NCBI GenBank assembly: GCA_965215475.1
Contig: OZ244061.1
Span: 2,976,001-3,040,000 of the forward strand
Source: Bin80 sp965215475
GTDB lineage: Bacteria; Bacteroidota; Rhodothermia; Rhodothermales; Bin80
Direction: 5' to 3'
DNA length: 64,000 nt
Shown here: in pieces, positions 1 through 9,500 of the stretch
How the letters are laid out: every line of letters starts with the position of its first letter
How positions within the stretch are numbered: the stretch's first letter is position 1
Made by a program: the position numbers and the translations under genes
The notes under the pieces: generated by a model
Told to the model about the DNA's origin: nothing
Seen by the model: only the letters and a program-made list of their open reading frames with translations
The model's database searches: none

Positions 1-341
1 GTACACGGCGAAGATAAAAGGGAGATTACAAGTGGCCAAGAAGAATTTCACACCCCGGCTCTCACAGAATCGAAAAAGGTGTGTTTACTCTCACTGATTG
101 CAAGATCAATCCACAACCGTGATTTGGTGCTGTAGATTGTAACCCAAAGATAGAATCTTGTTCTCGGATATGAAGATTGATATTTTTCTCTCATGCGAGG
201 CAATGTTGCGACCAGGAAAACATTCAGCAATAACATCCAGAGTGCACGATCACTACAGTATATTGGCCAAAACAGGTGAAGATCAAAGTCGTTGAACAGG
301 TAAGAAGTTTGGCACCGGGACGAATTTGAAAGAATTGCAAA
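1..341. other. Upstream region without a confident gene
   Basis: This is the stretch before korA. Reverse-strand open frames cross it, but their translations show no domain, are poor in plausible protein composition and one runs into the korA start, so I do not call a gene. It presumably contains the korA promoter. No strong Shine-Dalgarno sequence precedes the korA ATG, which fits Bacteroidota-type translation starts. Confidence 0.4.
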
Positions 342-2243
342 ATGATGGGGGATGATAGCATAAATAATACTGCAACCGAAACAAAGTCTGTAAAATCTCT
401 TAGTGAAGCGACCGTGCTTTTTGCAGGTGACTCGGGTGATGGGATGCAACTGACGGGGTCCCAGTTCACTTTAGCTACGGCATTTGCAAAGAATGACTTG
501 GCAACCCTACCGGATTTTCCAGCGGAAATCCGTGCTCCAGCGGGGACCACCTATGGGGTCAGTGGTTATCAACTCCACTTTGGTTCGGTCAATGTTCGGA
601 CTCCGGGTGATGAAGTTGATCTGCTTGTAGCGATGAATCCGGCTGCGCTAAAAGTCAACCTGTCCCGTGTACGGCGAGGTGGGGCGATCGTGATCAATGT
701 GAATGCATTCAAAGCTCATAATCTGAAACTCGCAGGATATGGGGATACCAACCCCTTGGAAGATGAAGACTTGAGGAAGAACTACCGGGTGTTTGAGGTT
801 GAATTGTCAAGAATGACAGAAGAGGCACTCAAGGACTATGGTCTAGACAAAAAAGTTGTTGATCGCAGCAAGAATATGTTTGCGCTGGGATTGACGCTGT
901 GGCTATACTCACGTCCAATTGAACCTGCAATTGACTGGTTGTCTCACAAATTTTCCAGTCGCCCCGAACTTTTGAATGCAAACATACATGTATTGAAGAA
1001 AGGATTTCACTATGGGGAAACGACAGAAGACTTTCTTATTCAATATGAAGTTGCCCCCGCACGGCTTGAGCCGGGAATTTATCGTGCGATCCGTGGTGTA
1101 GAGTCTCTTGCTCTGGGATTGGTTGCCGCCAGCAATAAGAGCAAGTTAGATCTGTTTTACAGCAGTTATCCGATCACCCCGGCATCGGATCTACTTCATC
1201 AGTTGAGCAGGCATAAAAATTTCGGTGTAAAAACTTTTCAGGCTGAGGATGAAATTGCGGCAATCGGTGCAACAATTGGGGCTAGTTTTGGAGGAAATCT
1301 TGGAGTCTGTGCTACTAGTGGACCTGGATTGACACTCAAGGCCGAAGGAATTGGGTTGGCAGTAATGATGGAGCTGCCTATGGTAATCATTAATGTTCAG
1401 CGGGGGGGGCCATCCACGGGGTTACCAACGAAGACGGAGCAAAGTGATCTTCTTCAGGCTATGTATGGTCGTAATGGGGAAGCGCCATTGCCCATTATTG
1501 CTGCGTCAACCCCGGGAGATTGTTTTCATGCAGCCTATGAAGCATGTCGAATTGCGGTGCGACATATGACTCCCGTAATTTTATTAGCTGACGGATATGT
1601 AGCAAATGGTTCCGAGCCATGGCGGATTCCCTCCACCAAAGATTTGAAAGATTTCTCAGTCTCTTTTGCCCAAGATTTCAATCAAGTGATAGGAGAGAAG
1701 AAGACATTTCTTCCGTATTTGCGCGAAGAGGAGACTCTTTCAAGGCCATGGGCAAAACCGGGCACGCCGGATTTACAGCATCGATTAGGTGGCCTAGAAA
1801 AGCAACACGAGACAGGGGAAGTTTCGTATGATCCAGAGAATCACCAATTCATGACCAACCTCCGAGCGGAGAAGGTGATGAGGGTTGCGGAATTTATTTC
1901 GCCGATTAAGATCTATGGTGATCCGGAAGGAGATATTCTTATTATTGGATGGGGATCAACGGAGGGTGCGATCAAGACGGCAGTAGATCGCTTGCGTGGC
2001 CATGGTTTGAAGGCAGGTTCCGTGCAGTTGCGCCATATTCATCCCCTACCTCCTGACCTTGGAGCGATCCTCGGGCTTTTTGAGCATTATCTGGTTCCGG
2101 AATTAAACAAGGGACAGATGATTCGCATTCTGAGGGATCGGTTTTTATTGCCTTTTGCAGGCCTGAATAAGGTCCAGGGTCAGCCGTTTAAGGCAAGTGA
2201 GATCGTAGATGCTGCCATTCATCACTGCAAAAAATATCGTTGA
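342..2243 (+). CDS. korA: 2-oxoacid:ferredoxin oxidoreductase, fused gamma-alpha subunit
   Basis: This is the large subunit of a 2-oxoacid (probably 2-oxoglutarate) ferredoxin oxidoreductase. The family oxidatively decarboxylates 2-oxoacids to acyl-CoA and passes electrons to ferredoxin; it can also run in reverse. The N-terminal gamma domain carries GDSGDGMQLTG at about residues 29-39. The alpha domain follows, with SSYPITPASDLL near residue 272 and the conserved QRGGPSTG segment. At 633 residues it is the usual length for the fused gamma-alpha form. The start is one of two adjacent ATGs (342 or 345). Its stop TGA overlaps the korB ATG by one base, so the two are translationally coupled. Substrate choice between 2-oxoglutarate and pyruvate is inferred from the KorAB-type architecture. 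Confidence 0.93.
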   Translation: MMGDDSINNTATETKSVKSLSEATVLFAGDSGDGMQLTGSQFTLATAFAKNDLATLPDFPAEIRAPAGTTYGVSGYQLHFGSVNVRTPGDEVDLLVAMNPAALKVNLSRVRRGGAIVINVNAFKAHNLKLAGYGDTNPLEDEDLRKNYRVFEVELSRMTEEALKDYGLDKKVVDRSKNMFALGLTLWLYSRPIEPAIDWLSHKFSSRPELLNANIHVLKKGFHYGETTEDFLIQYEVAPARLEPGIYRAIRGVESLALGLVAASNKSKLDLFYSSYPITPASDLLHQLSRHKNFGVKTFQAEDEIAAIGATIGASFGGNLGVCATSGPGLTLKAEGIGLAVMMELPMVIINVQRGGPSTGLPTKTEQSDLLQAMYGRNGEAPLPIIAASTPGDCFHAAYEACRIAVRHMTPVILLADGYVANGSEPWRIPSTKDLKDFSVSFAQDFNQVIGEKKTFLPYLREEETLSRPWAKPGTPDLQHRLGGLEKQHETGEVSYDPENHQFMTNLRAEKVMRVAEFISPIKIYGDPEGDILIIGWGSTEGAIKTAVDRLRGHGLKAGSVQLRHIHPLPPDLGAILGLFEHYLVPELNKGQMIRILRDRFLLPFAGLNKVQGQPFKASEIVDAAIHHCKKYR

Positions 2244-3319
2244 TGCCAAAGTTACCTCCGACGAAAAAACCAACATTGCCACCGGGCCAAGGGCCACGTA
2301 GGCCAGGAGCAGCCTCAAAACCCAGGATTGATCGTAAAGCTTTCGCGAGCGATCAGGATGTACGATGGTGCCCGGGTTGTGGAGACTATGCAATATTAGC
2401 CAGTGTCCAGCGTTTGATGCCGCAATTGGATGTGAAAAGAGAAAATGTTGTGTTCATTAGTGGGATCGGATGCTCTAGTAGATTTCCCTACTATATGAAT
2501 ACGTATGGGATGCATTCCATTCATGGACGTGCTCCGACTATGGCCACTGGATTGAAGGCCTCCCGGCCAGATCTTGATGTTTGGGTTGTGACGGGAGACG
2601 GAGATGCCTTGTCCATTGGAGGGAACCATTTAATTCATATCCTACGCCGGAACGTGAATCTGCAGATCCTGCTTTTTAACAACCAGATCTATGGACTGAC
2701 CAAGGGGCAGTTCAGTCCTACGAGTGAGATCGGAAAAGTAACCAAGAGTAGCCCGTTTGGATCAATCACTCCTCCGTTTAATCCCCTTTCCCTTGCTCTG
2801 GGTGCCTCGGCTTCTTTCGTAGCAAGAACTGCAGATCGGGATACCAAGCACTTAACCCAGATTCTTCGTCGTGCACACGCACACAAAGGGACTTCGTTCG
2901 TAGAGATCTATCAGAATTGTAATATCTATAATGACGGTGCTTTCTTTGAATTCACGGAAAAAGCGACGAAGCCAGATCGAACCATATACCTTGAGCACGG
3001 CAAACCAATGTTGTTTGCGAAGCAGACAAAAGGAGTTCGCTTGGATGGATTCACTCCCGTTGTATTTGATCTCGACGCAGGGCATTATTCGGTGGAGGAC
3101 GCAATTGTTTATGATGAAAAAAGTCTGGAGCTTTCGGGGATTGTTAGCCGAATGTCTCAACAACCAGATTTACCACGTCCATTTGGAGTCCTTTTCCAAG
3201 AAGATCGTCCGACCTATGAGCAGCTTTTACAGGAGCAGATTACGAGCGTGACGGAAAAGCGTGGACCTGGAGATTTAGATGCTCTATTGCATGCCGCAGA
3301 TACTTGGACGATCTCGTAG
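2243..3319 (+). CDS. korB: 2-oxoacid:ferredoxin oxidoreductase, beta (TPP-binding) subunit
   Basis: This is the thiamine-diphosphate subunit that pairs with the upstream KorA. WCPGCGDYAIL lies near residue 40 and belongs to the beta-subunit core. GDGDALSIGGNHLIHILRRN near residue 118 is the GDG...N Mg-TPP binding motif. The protein is about 358 residues, typical for KorB. The frame is open from a TTG at 2240, but the ATG at 2243 is preferred because it overlaps the korA stop in a TGATG arrangement. The basic, proline-rich first 30 residues are an unusual extension. The Nramp-like gene follows 12 bp downstream and may be co-transcribed. Confidence 0.93.
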   Translation: MPKLPPTKKPTLPPGQGPRRPGAASKPRIDRKAFASDQDVRWCPGCGDYAILASVQRLMPQLDVKRENVVFISGIGCSSRFPYYMNTYGMHSIHGRAPTMATGLKASRPDLDVWVVTGDGDALSIGGNHLIHILRRNVNLQILLFNNQIYGLTKGQFSPTSEIGKVTKSSPFGSITPPFNPLSLALGASASFVARTADRDTKHLTQILRRAHAHKGTSFVEIYQNCNIYNDGAFFEFTEKATKPDRTIYLEHGKPMLFAKQTKGVRLDGFTPVVFDLDAGHYSVEDAIVYDEKSLELSGIVSRMSQQPDLPRPFGVLFQEDRPTYEQLLQEQITSVTEKRGPGDLDALLHAADTWTIS

Positions 3320-3331
3320 CACCAGGTTTCA

Positions 3332-4531
3332 ATGAAACGATCCCGGTTGCAACTGGGAACCTCTTCGTTAGTGGTAGCCGCCTTTGTTGGTCCAGGTACG
3401 GTATTGACCTGCGCGACTGCAGGGATTGATTTTGGGTATACGCTGGGTTGGGTCTTATTATTTTCTGTTTGTGCTACATTCATTCTTCAATCGTTTACAG
3501 CAGGGGCGGGAATTCTATCTCGCCTCGGAATGGGAGAGGCTCTCCGCAACTACACACAAGATCTACCCATACGATGGGTCGTGATAGGAGTGGTTGTATT
3601 GGGATTATGGGTGGGTACGGCAGCATTTGAGACGGGAAACATTGTAGGAGCTGTGGCAGGACTGAGTACTTTGATCGCGGTACCGGATGGTATTTTGGTG
3701 TGTATGGTTGGCGGTCTGGCGGCAGTTATTCTCCATTTGGGATTACGTACTGCCACCAAGATCTTAGCGGGCTTGGTTTTATTAATGAGCACGGTATTTA
3801 TAGTGACGATGTTTTTGGTTCCTCTTAATTGGCAAGAGGCACTTCAGGGTTTGATCATTCCGAGAGTTCCAGAAGGTGGTTTAGTACGCACGATTGCGCT
3901 GGTAGGCACAACGGTTGTGACGTACAATCTTTTTTTGCATGGGAGTGCTGCCAAAACATACTGGATGGGCGTGGATTCACAATTTGCTTGGCGGCGTGAG
4001 TTAATGGGGATGGCAATTTTTCTGCCACTGGGAGGAATCGTATCCGTTGCAATTCTTTTTGCGGGCGCAACATTAGAAACGGGCTCCGTCGGATCGGTTG
4101 CCGCAATTGCTCCGATTATCCGCCCAGCCGCCGGTCCATTTGCAGAGATTCTTTTTGGGGTCGGTCTCTTTGCAGCGGGGATTACCTCTGCTGTTGCAGC
4201 ACCCTTGGCAGCTGCCTGTGGAGTCCGTGAAATTTTTGGATGGCCAGATGATCCCAAATATATGGGGTTTCGAATAGTATGGATATCCGTCTTGCTTACC
4301 GGAGTAGGATTTGCTTTTTATGGGCATAATCCCCTGGAAATCATTATTGCTGCGCAAGCTGCGAATGGGTTCATGTTACCCTTTATCGCAGGATTTGTAC
4401 TGTTATTGGCAACCAGGCAGAAGGAGGTCAGAATGCCACGCTGGTATCTAGGTCTTGGAATTTGTGTGACGCTGATCTGTGCTGTACTAGGCGTCCGAAC
4501 TCTGGAATGGGTTTGGGGGCAACTGAGTTAA
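3332..4531 (+). CDS. Divergent Nramp-family metal ion transporter
   Basis: This is a 399-residue integral membrane protein of the Nramp (SLC11) superfamily with about eleven hydrophobic helices. Classical Nramp proteins carry DPGN in helix 1 and an MPHNLYLHS-like stretch in helix 6. Here helix 1 reads FVGPGTVLTCATAGIDFGY, with no DPGN, and helix 6 reads TYNLFLHGSAAKTYW. The asparagine and fold are recognisable, but the helix-1 aspartate and the helix-6 methionine ligand are replaced. It is therefore probably an Nramp-like protein of altered substrate (for example Mg2+ or another divalent ion) rather than a classical MntH; the substrate is inference. It lies 12 bp after korB. Its stop overlaps the convergent tatC stop at 4528-4531. 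Confidence 0.8.
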   Translation: MKRSRLQLGTSSLVVAAFVGPGTVLTCATAGIDFGYTLGWVLLFSVCATFILQSFTAGAGILSRLGMGEALRNYTQDLPIRWVVIGVVVLGLWVGTAAFETGNIVGAVAGLSTLIAVPDGILVCMVGGLAAVILHLGLRTATKILAGLVLLMSTVFIVTMFLVPLNWQEALQGLIIPRVPEGGLVRTIALVGTTVVTYNLFLHGSAAKTYWMGVDSQFAWRRELMGMAIFLPLGGIVSVAILFAGATLETGSVGSVAAIAPIIRPAAGPFAEILFGVGLFAAGITSAVAAPLAAACGVREIFGWPDDPKYMGFRIVWISVLLTGVGFAFYGHNPLEIIIAAQAANGFMLPFIAGFVLLLATRQKEVRMPRWYLGLGICVTLICAVLGVRTLEWVWGQLS

Positions 4532-5427
4532 GTGCTCTCTCCAAATGCTTTATCGAGCTCACGGAGTCTTTTTCTCTCTGTCCAGGCAGCAACAAGAATC
4601 GAACCTTCATAGAGCAGGTACAGAGGTATGGCTGCAGCAAACATAGAGAAAGGGTCGGCAGGTGTTATGATGGCCCCAATGACAAATACGCTCAAGAACG
4701 CATACTTACGAATCTTGCGGAGACGCTCAGGAGTTGCAATACCTAGTTTTGTGAGGAAATAGATGACAACCGGGAGTTCGAAAAGAACCCCGGCCCCGAA
4801 TGCCCACCATGTGACGCTACTGAAATAGCGGGTGATATCAAATTCGTTGTGAACGATATCCGAGATTATAAAATTATTGAAAAAATTGAGTGCAAGAGGC
4901 GTAATGACCAGGTATCCAAACAGAATTCCAACGACGAAAAAGAACGTTGCAAACGCCGCGATGAATTTCATGCCAGCTCTCTCCTTTGGATAGAGTCCCG
5001 GCTCAATGAATTTCCAGATATAGTAGATAAGTAGCGGGGATCCAGCGACCAGTCCTACGGCCATTACAATACCTACCAGCGCAAAGAACTGACCGGTCAC
5101 CGTACGGTTTTGTAGATGAAGATCGGTGAACTCAAGGCCTAGAAGTTGATAGGTGATAAAATTTGATTTAGCGGGGCCCATGAGGATTACATCTACGACC
5201 CAATCATGAAAGACTGCCGCAATAATGGTCATCAGAACTACACCGCCGACCCCTTTAATGATCGTCCAGCGCAGATCCTCAAGGTGATCCAGAAAAGACA
5301 TTTCACTACCTTCTGGCAACCGATCTTCTCTCGGCTCAGCGACGGCCTGAGTCTCCGCTTTTTGAATACCAGTGGAAGGCTTTGAGGTATTGCTACGTAG
5401 AAATAGTCTTCGCCAATTGAAGGCCAT
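4528..5427 (-). CDS. tatC: Sec-independent protein translocase TatC
   Basis: This is the polytopic core subunit of the twin-arginine translocase, which receives folded precursors with an RR signal peptide. The conserved MSFLDHLEDLRWTIIKGV start of the TatC fold begins near residue 43. Six predicted transmembrane segments follow, including the FALVGIVMAVG and AFGAGVLFELPVVIYFL regions. The first 42 residues are a charged, poorly conserved extension, so initiation at an internal ATG is possible. No tatA or tatB is visible in the window. The gene sits 5 bp downstream of the phosphoribosyltransferase gene, so the two probably form an operon. Confidence 0.94.
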   Translation of the reverse strand: MAFNWRRLFLRSNTSKPSTGIQKAETQAVAEPREDRLPEGSEMSFLDHLEDLRWTIIKGVGGVVLMTIIAAVFHDWVVDVILMGPAKSNFITYQLLGLEFTDLHLQNRTVTGQFFALVGIVMAVGLVAGSPLLIYYIWKFIEPGLYPKERAGMKFIAAFATFFFVVGILFGYLVITPLALNFFNNFIISDIVHNEFDITRYFSSVTWWAFGAGVLFELPVVIYFLTKLGIATPERLRKIRKYAFLSVFVIGAIITPADPFSMFAAAIPLYLLYEGSILVAAWTERKRLRELDKAFGEST

Positions 5428-5432
5428 TTTCC

Positions 5433-6041
5433 TTAAACACGAAGACCTGAGTCAGAACTTCCGGTATTTTTTTGATTGAGTGCCAATTCCATTAAGGTAT
5501 CGACCCACAACCCTTCTTGTTCCAGCTTTTCACGCCCTTTGCCCCAGGTGAATTCAAAGATTGTAAAAAATCCTACTACCTGAAATCCCTCACGGCGGAG
5601 TTTATAAAGTGCATGGAGTGCAGTTGCTCCACTATTGAGTAGATCGTCGAGAAGTACAACAGGAAGCCGAGGATTGAGCGGGCCTTCAATAATACGTCGG
5701 CGCCCATGGGGTTTGCGTTTCAATCGGATAAAACCGCCAAGAAGATGTGGATATCCATCAGCATGAATGGTAGCGCACACAATTGCATTGCCGCCAAACC
5801 CATATCCTGCGACTTGTCTACAGCCACTCATACGTACCCGTTCCGCAACGAGATTCCCTAGCCTCGAAGCAATACCTCCATCAAGGAGTGGGATCCGCAT
5901 ATCCAGAAGCCAATCAACCTCTCCACCCTCAGGATCAATGATTCTTTCATCCTCACCGGAAACCAGGGCCATATCATAAATTTCTTCTGATAAACCGGAA
6001 TCATGTAAGTAGGCGGATCTATTTCGTTTTCCAACCTTCAT
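5433..6041 (-). CDS. Orotate phosphoribosyltransferase-like protein
   Basis: This is a 202-residue type I phosphoribosyltransferase. The diagnostic PRPP-binding loop VVLLDDLLNSGATALHAL lies near residues 129-146. The family transfers phosphoribose from PRPP to a base. The overall arrangement, with an N-terminal hood region and GYGFGGNAIVCAT before the PRPP loop, resembles PyrE-like proteins. PyrE identity is not certain, because the residues that bind orotate cannot be judged by eye, so I give no symbol. The gene starts an apparent two-gene operon with tatC. Confidence 0.78.
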   Translation of the reverse strand: MKVGKRNRSAYLHDSGLSEEIYDMALVSGEDERIIDPEGGEVDWLLDMRIPLLDGGIASRLGNLVAERVRMSGCRQVAGYGFGGNAIVCATIHADGYPHLLGGFIRLKRKPHGRRRIIEGPLNPRLPVVLLDDLLNSGATALHALYKLRREGFQVVGFFTIFEFTWGKGREKLEQEGLWVDTLMELALNQKNTGSSDSGLRV

Positions 6042-6536
6042 GATGGATTGATTTCATTGTTGGATGACACCCGTATACAAAACCTGGGCTAGTCGGTTCA
6101 AGAATACAGAAATTACTTGAATTCTGATCATTGTGGACGTAGAACCTAATTATCGTAAAACATATGCGAGCGTCTTGTTATCACGGGAAGTCATTTCAGA
6201 TAAATTGATGGTTCTACCGAGTTTTTTATGGAAACAGGATTGAGCCAGCACAGAAGCGCGATCTCATCTTCACTGTGCTGTCATGGCCTTTAAATTCATC
6301 CATCATGCAAGCGTAATCGCTATGGTCAAGGGTTGATGATGAATGAAGTTCATCCTATAAAAAATGAGGTGTTCGTAGGAGAATATTGAGTGGAAAATTC
6401 CCAAATCTTTTGTGGGAACAATAAAAAAATCAAGATGTTTAGGGTATTCAGTGTGGTTTCTCTGCGAAAGTTTCTTGTTGTTACGGAACATGCAAAAAAA
6501 CAGAGTAATTGTATTTTCACCTAATATTCTCATTTC
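6042..6536. other. AT-rich divergent intergenic region
   Basis: These 495 bp separate two divergently transcribed units, the phosphoribosyltransferase-tatC pair and the FN3 surface protein. I see no convincing gene or hairpin. A short reverse-strand frame (6303-6533) has no recognisable domain. Both promoters should lie here. An AT-rich segment around 6490-6530 just before the surface-protein ATG could hold its promoter, but I cannot define -35 and -10 boxes with confidence. Confidence 0.4.
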
Positions 6537-9500
6537 ATGTGGCTAATCGGTTTATCCATCTTCTTTGGCCTGACGGGAGGCCACCCATCGCTCTTTGGTC
6601 TTGAAAGGAGTGGTGAATCTGTGGAGACGGGTATTCATCGTTGGGAACTAGATCCTTCTTTTCTTACACATGAGAGTGTCTCACGGGTGCATGTGATGGT
6701 TCCAACAAAATCCCCCCCCCCCCATTTTTCTTCACATAGGAGTACGGGTGCGCTCCTTCGCGTATTTTCGGGATCCGGTGTAGCGCGTTCCAGTGAGGAT
6801 GGAATTGCTTTTGGTGGGCGTACCGGGGACAAAGTCCCTTCTTCAAAAACAACTCCGTTCTTTGATCTCCATTCAGATTCGGTGCACGTCCATGAAAAGA
6901 GTCCCCCTTTCTCAGAAGCCGAAAATCGCGCGCCCGGCAAACCCACGGGCGTGACCGTTGCACCCTATCAAACCGGGCGCAATGCACGCTTGACGCTTGA
7001 AATTTCCTGGACGGCCAACCCGAAGGGGAATAAAGCCATCACAAACCATGAGATTGAGTGGTCACCGAATGGAACCTCAGACTGGAATGATTTACGCACG
7101 GTTTCCGGCCAATTAACGAGTACTCTTTACACCGGACTCTCGCCGGGCACCACGCGCCATATCCGGATCCGGAGTGAGGATTCCGATGGTTGGGGGCCCT
7201 GGTCCGATGTCGTCTCAGGAACGACCAACGGGCGAACTAGACCGGGCTCTATCACTGGGCTGACTGCCACGGTTGCCAGCCCTTCCATGGTTACTCTTTC
7301 GTGGACCGCAGGAGACGATGGCGGCAGTGCAATCACTGGCTATAATATCCTTGTTTATCTAGGCAGTAACCTTAATGCTCCTCTTTTTACAAGAACCGCA
7401 GAAGCTTCAGCCACAAGTTATTCGGTCACTGGACTAAGCGCAGCGACACAATACACGTTTATTGTAAGGCCAAAGAATTCCATTGGTACTAATAATGCGT
7501 TTGTTAACCAAAGAGCCACCACCGATGACGCGACCATACCTGGAGCAATTGGTTCTTTATCTGCGACAGTTACTGGCCCTTCCACTGTCAATCTTTCATG
7601 GACGGCCCCCGTAGAAACCGGCGGTTCGCCCATCACGGGGTATGATATCATTGTTTATCCAGGCACTGATCTTAATGCTCCTCTTTTTACAAGAACCGCA
7701 GAAGCTTCAGCCACAAGTTATTCGGTCACTGGACTCAGCGCAGCCACACAATACACGTTTATTGTAAGGCCAAAGAATTCCATTGGTACTAATAAAGCGT
7801 TTGTTAACCAAAGAGCCACCACCGCGGCTCTCACCGCCCCCGCCGCCCCGACGGGCTTGACGGCCACGGCCCCCGGGCGAACGACGATCGACCTAAGTTG
7901 GACGGCCCCCACCGACAACGGCGGCGCGGCCATCACGGGCTACCGGATTGAGTCAAGGCTACGATCCGAAACCAGCTTCAGCACTCTCGTCACGGACACC
8001 AGGTCCACCGCCACCACCTACGCGCATACGGGGCTCGCGCCATCTACGCAGCGGTTTTACCGGGTGAGCGCGATCAACTCCGTAGGACCGGGGGCGGCGT
8101 CCAGTTCCGCCACGGCCATCACGGCGGCGGCCACGCGCCCCAGTGCCCCCCGGGATATGAACGCCAGGGCCTCGGGTCGCTCCACGATCATCCTAAATTG
8201 GACGGCCCCTGCAGATGACGGGGGCTCACCCATTACATTTTATCGCGTTGGCGTGTCAACGGATCAAGGAAGTAGTTGGGGCGTGTTGGCCGACGTCCGG
8301 GGAGCCACCACCTATTCGCATACGGGGCTTTCGGCGGGGACGCGGCGCGATTACCGGGTGGTGGCGGCCAATAGTTCGGGGCTGGGCTTTAGTGAGCGTT
8401 CGAATGTCGCCCATACCACGACCGATGCGGCCAGCGCCCCCGGTGCCCCCACTGGACTGACCGCCACAGCCGACGGGCAAACGGTGATCAATCTGAGTTG
8501 GGCAGCCCCGGCCGACAATGGGGGCGCAGCCATTACCGGCTACCGGGTGCAGTGGTCGTCCAACGGAAATGCGCCATGGACGGATGTAACTCCTGCACAT
8601 ACGGGAACGGGGCGCACCTACCGCCATACGGGGCTCAGCGCAGGCACGACGCGACATTACCGGGTCTTTGCCCGCAACTCGGTGGGTGAGAGCACCAGTG
8701 CGTCTGCTGTGGCCACAGCCACCACGGAGGCGGCACCGACCCTCAGCGCGCCCGCGGCCCCCACGGAATTAAGAGCCACGGCAGTAGGCCCGGAAACGAT
8801 CAGCCTGTCCTGGAACGCACCTACCAATACCGGCGGCGCAGACATTACCGGCTACCAGATTGAGGTCTCTCCCAATGGCACCTCAAACTGGGGTGATTTG
8901 GTGGCCAATACCGGGTCCACCACGACCGGCTATGTCCATAGGGGCTTGGACGCGGGCACCACGCGGCATTACCGGGTCTATGCCATCAATTCGCAGGGGG
9001 CGGGCGCAGTATCCAATGTGGCCAATGCCACGACCCTCCCCGCCACGGTCCCTAAGGCCCCCACGGAGCTAACCGCCACGCACGATGGGTCGACGACGAT
9101 CAACCTGCGTTGGAAAGCGCCCACGAATACCGGCGGCGTACCGCTTACCGGCTACCAGATGGAAGTCTCTCCCAATGGCACGGACACCTGGACCGAGGTT
9201 ACGCCTGCACACGCGGGAACGGGGCGCACCTACAGCCATACCGGGCTCACGGCGGGTACCACGCGGTATTACCGGGTCTATGCCAGAAATTCAAAGGGGC
9301 TGAGTGCCGCGGCATCGAATGTGGCCAACGCCACCACGGCGGCTGCGACGGCCACGCGGCCGGGCGCGCCGACGGGCTTGACCGCCACGGCAGTAGGCCA
9401 AACGATCATTAACCTGCGTTGGACGGCGCCGAGTGATAACGGGGGCGCCGCGATCACCGGCTACCGGGTGGAAGTGTCGCCCAATGGCACGTCAAACTGG

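Noticed and set aside
48..550. Reverse-strand open frames before and across the korA start
   Set aside because: No domain or signal, and one overlaps the well-supported korA 5' end; best seen as chance.
1402..1409. G8 run in korA as a phase switch
   Set aside because: It encodes the conserved RGGPSTG segment of the family and the gene is intact and metabolic.
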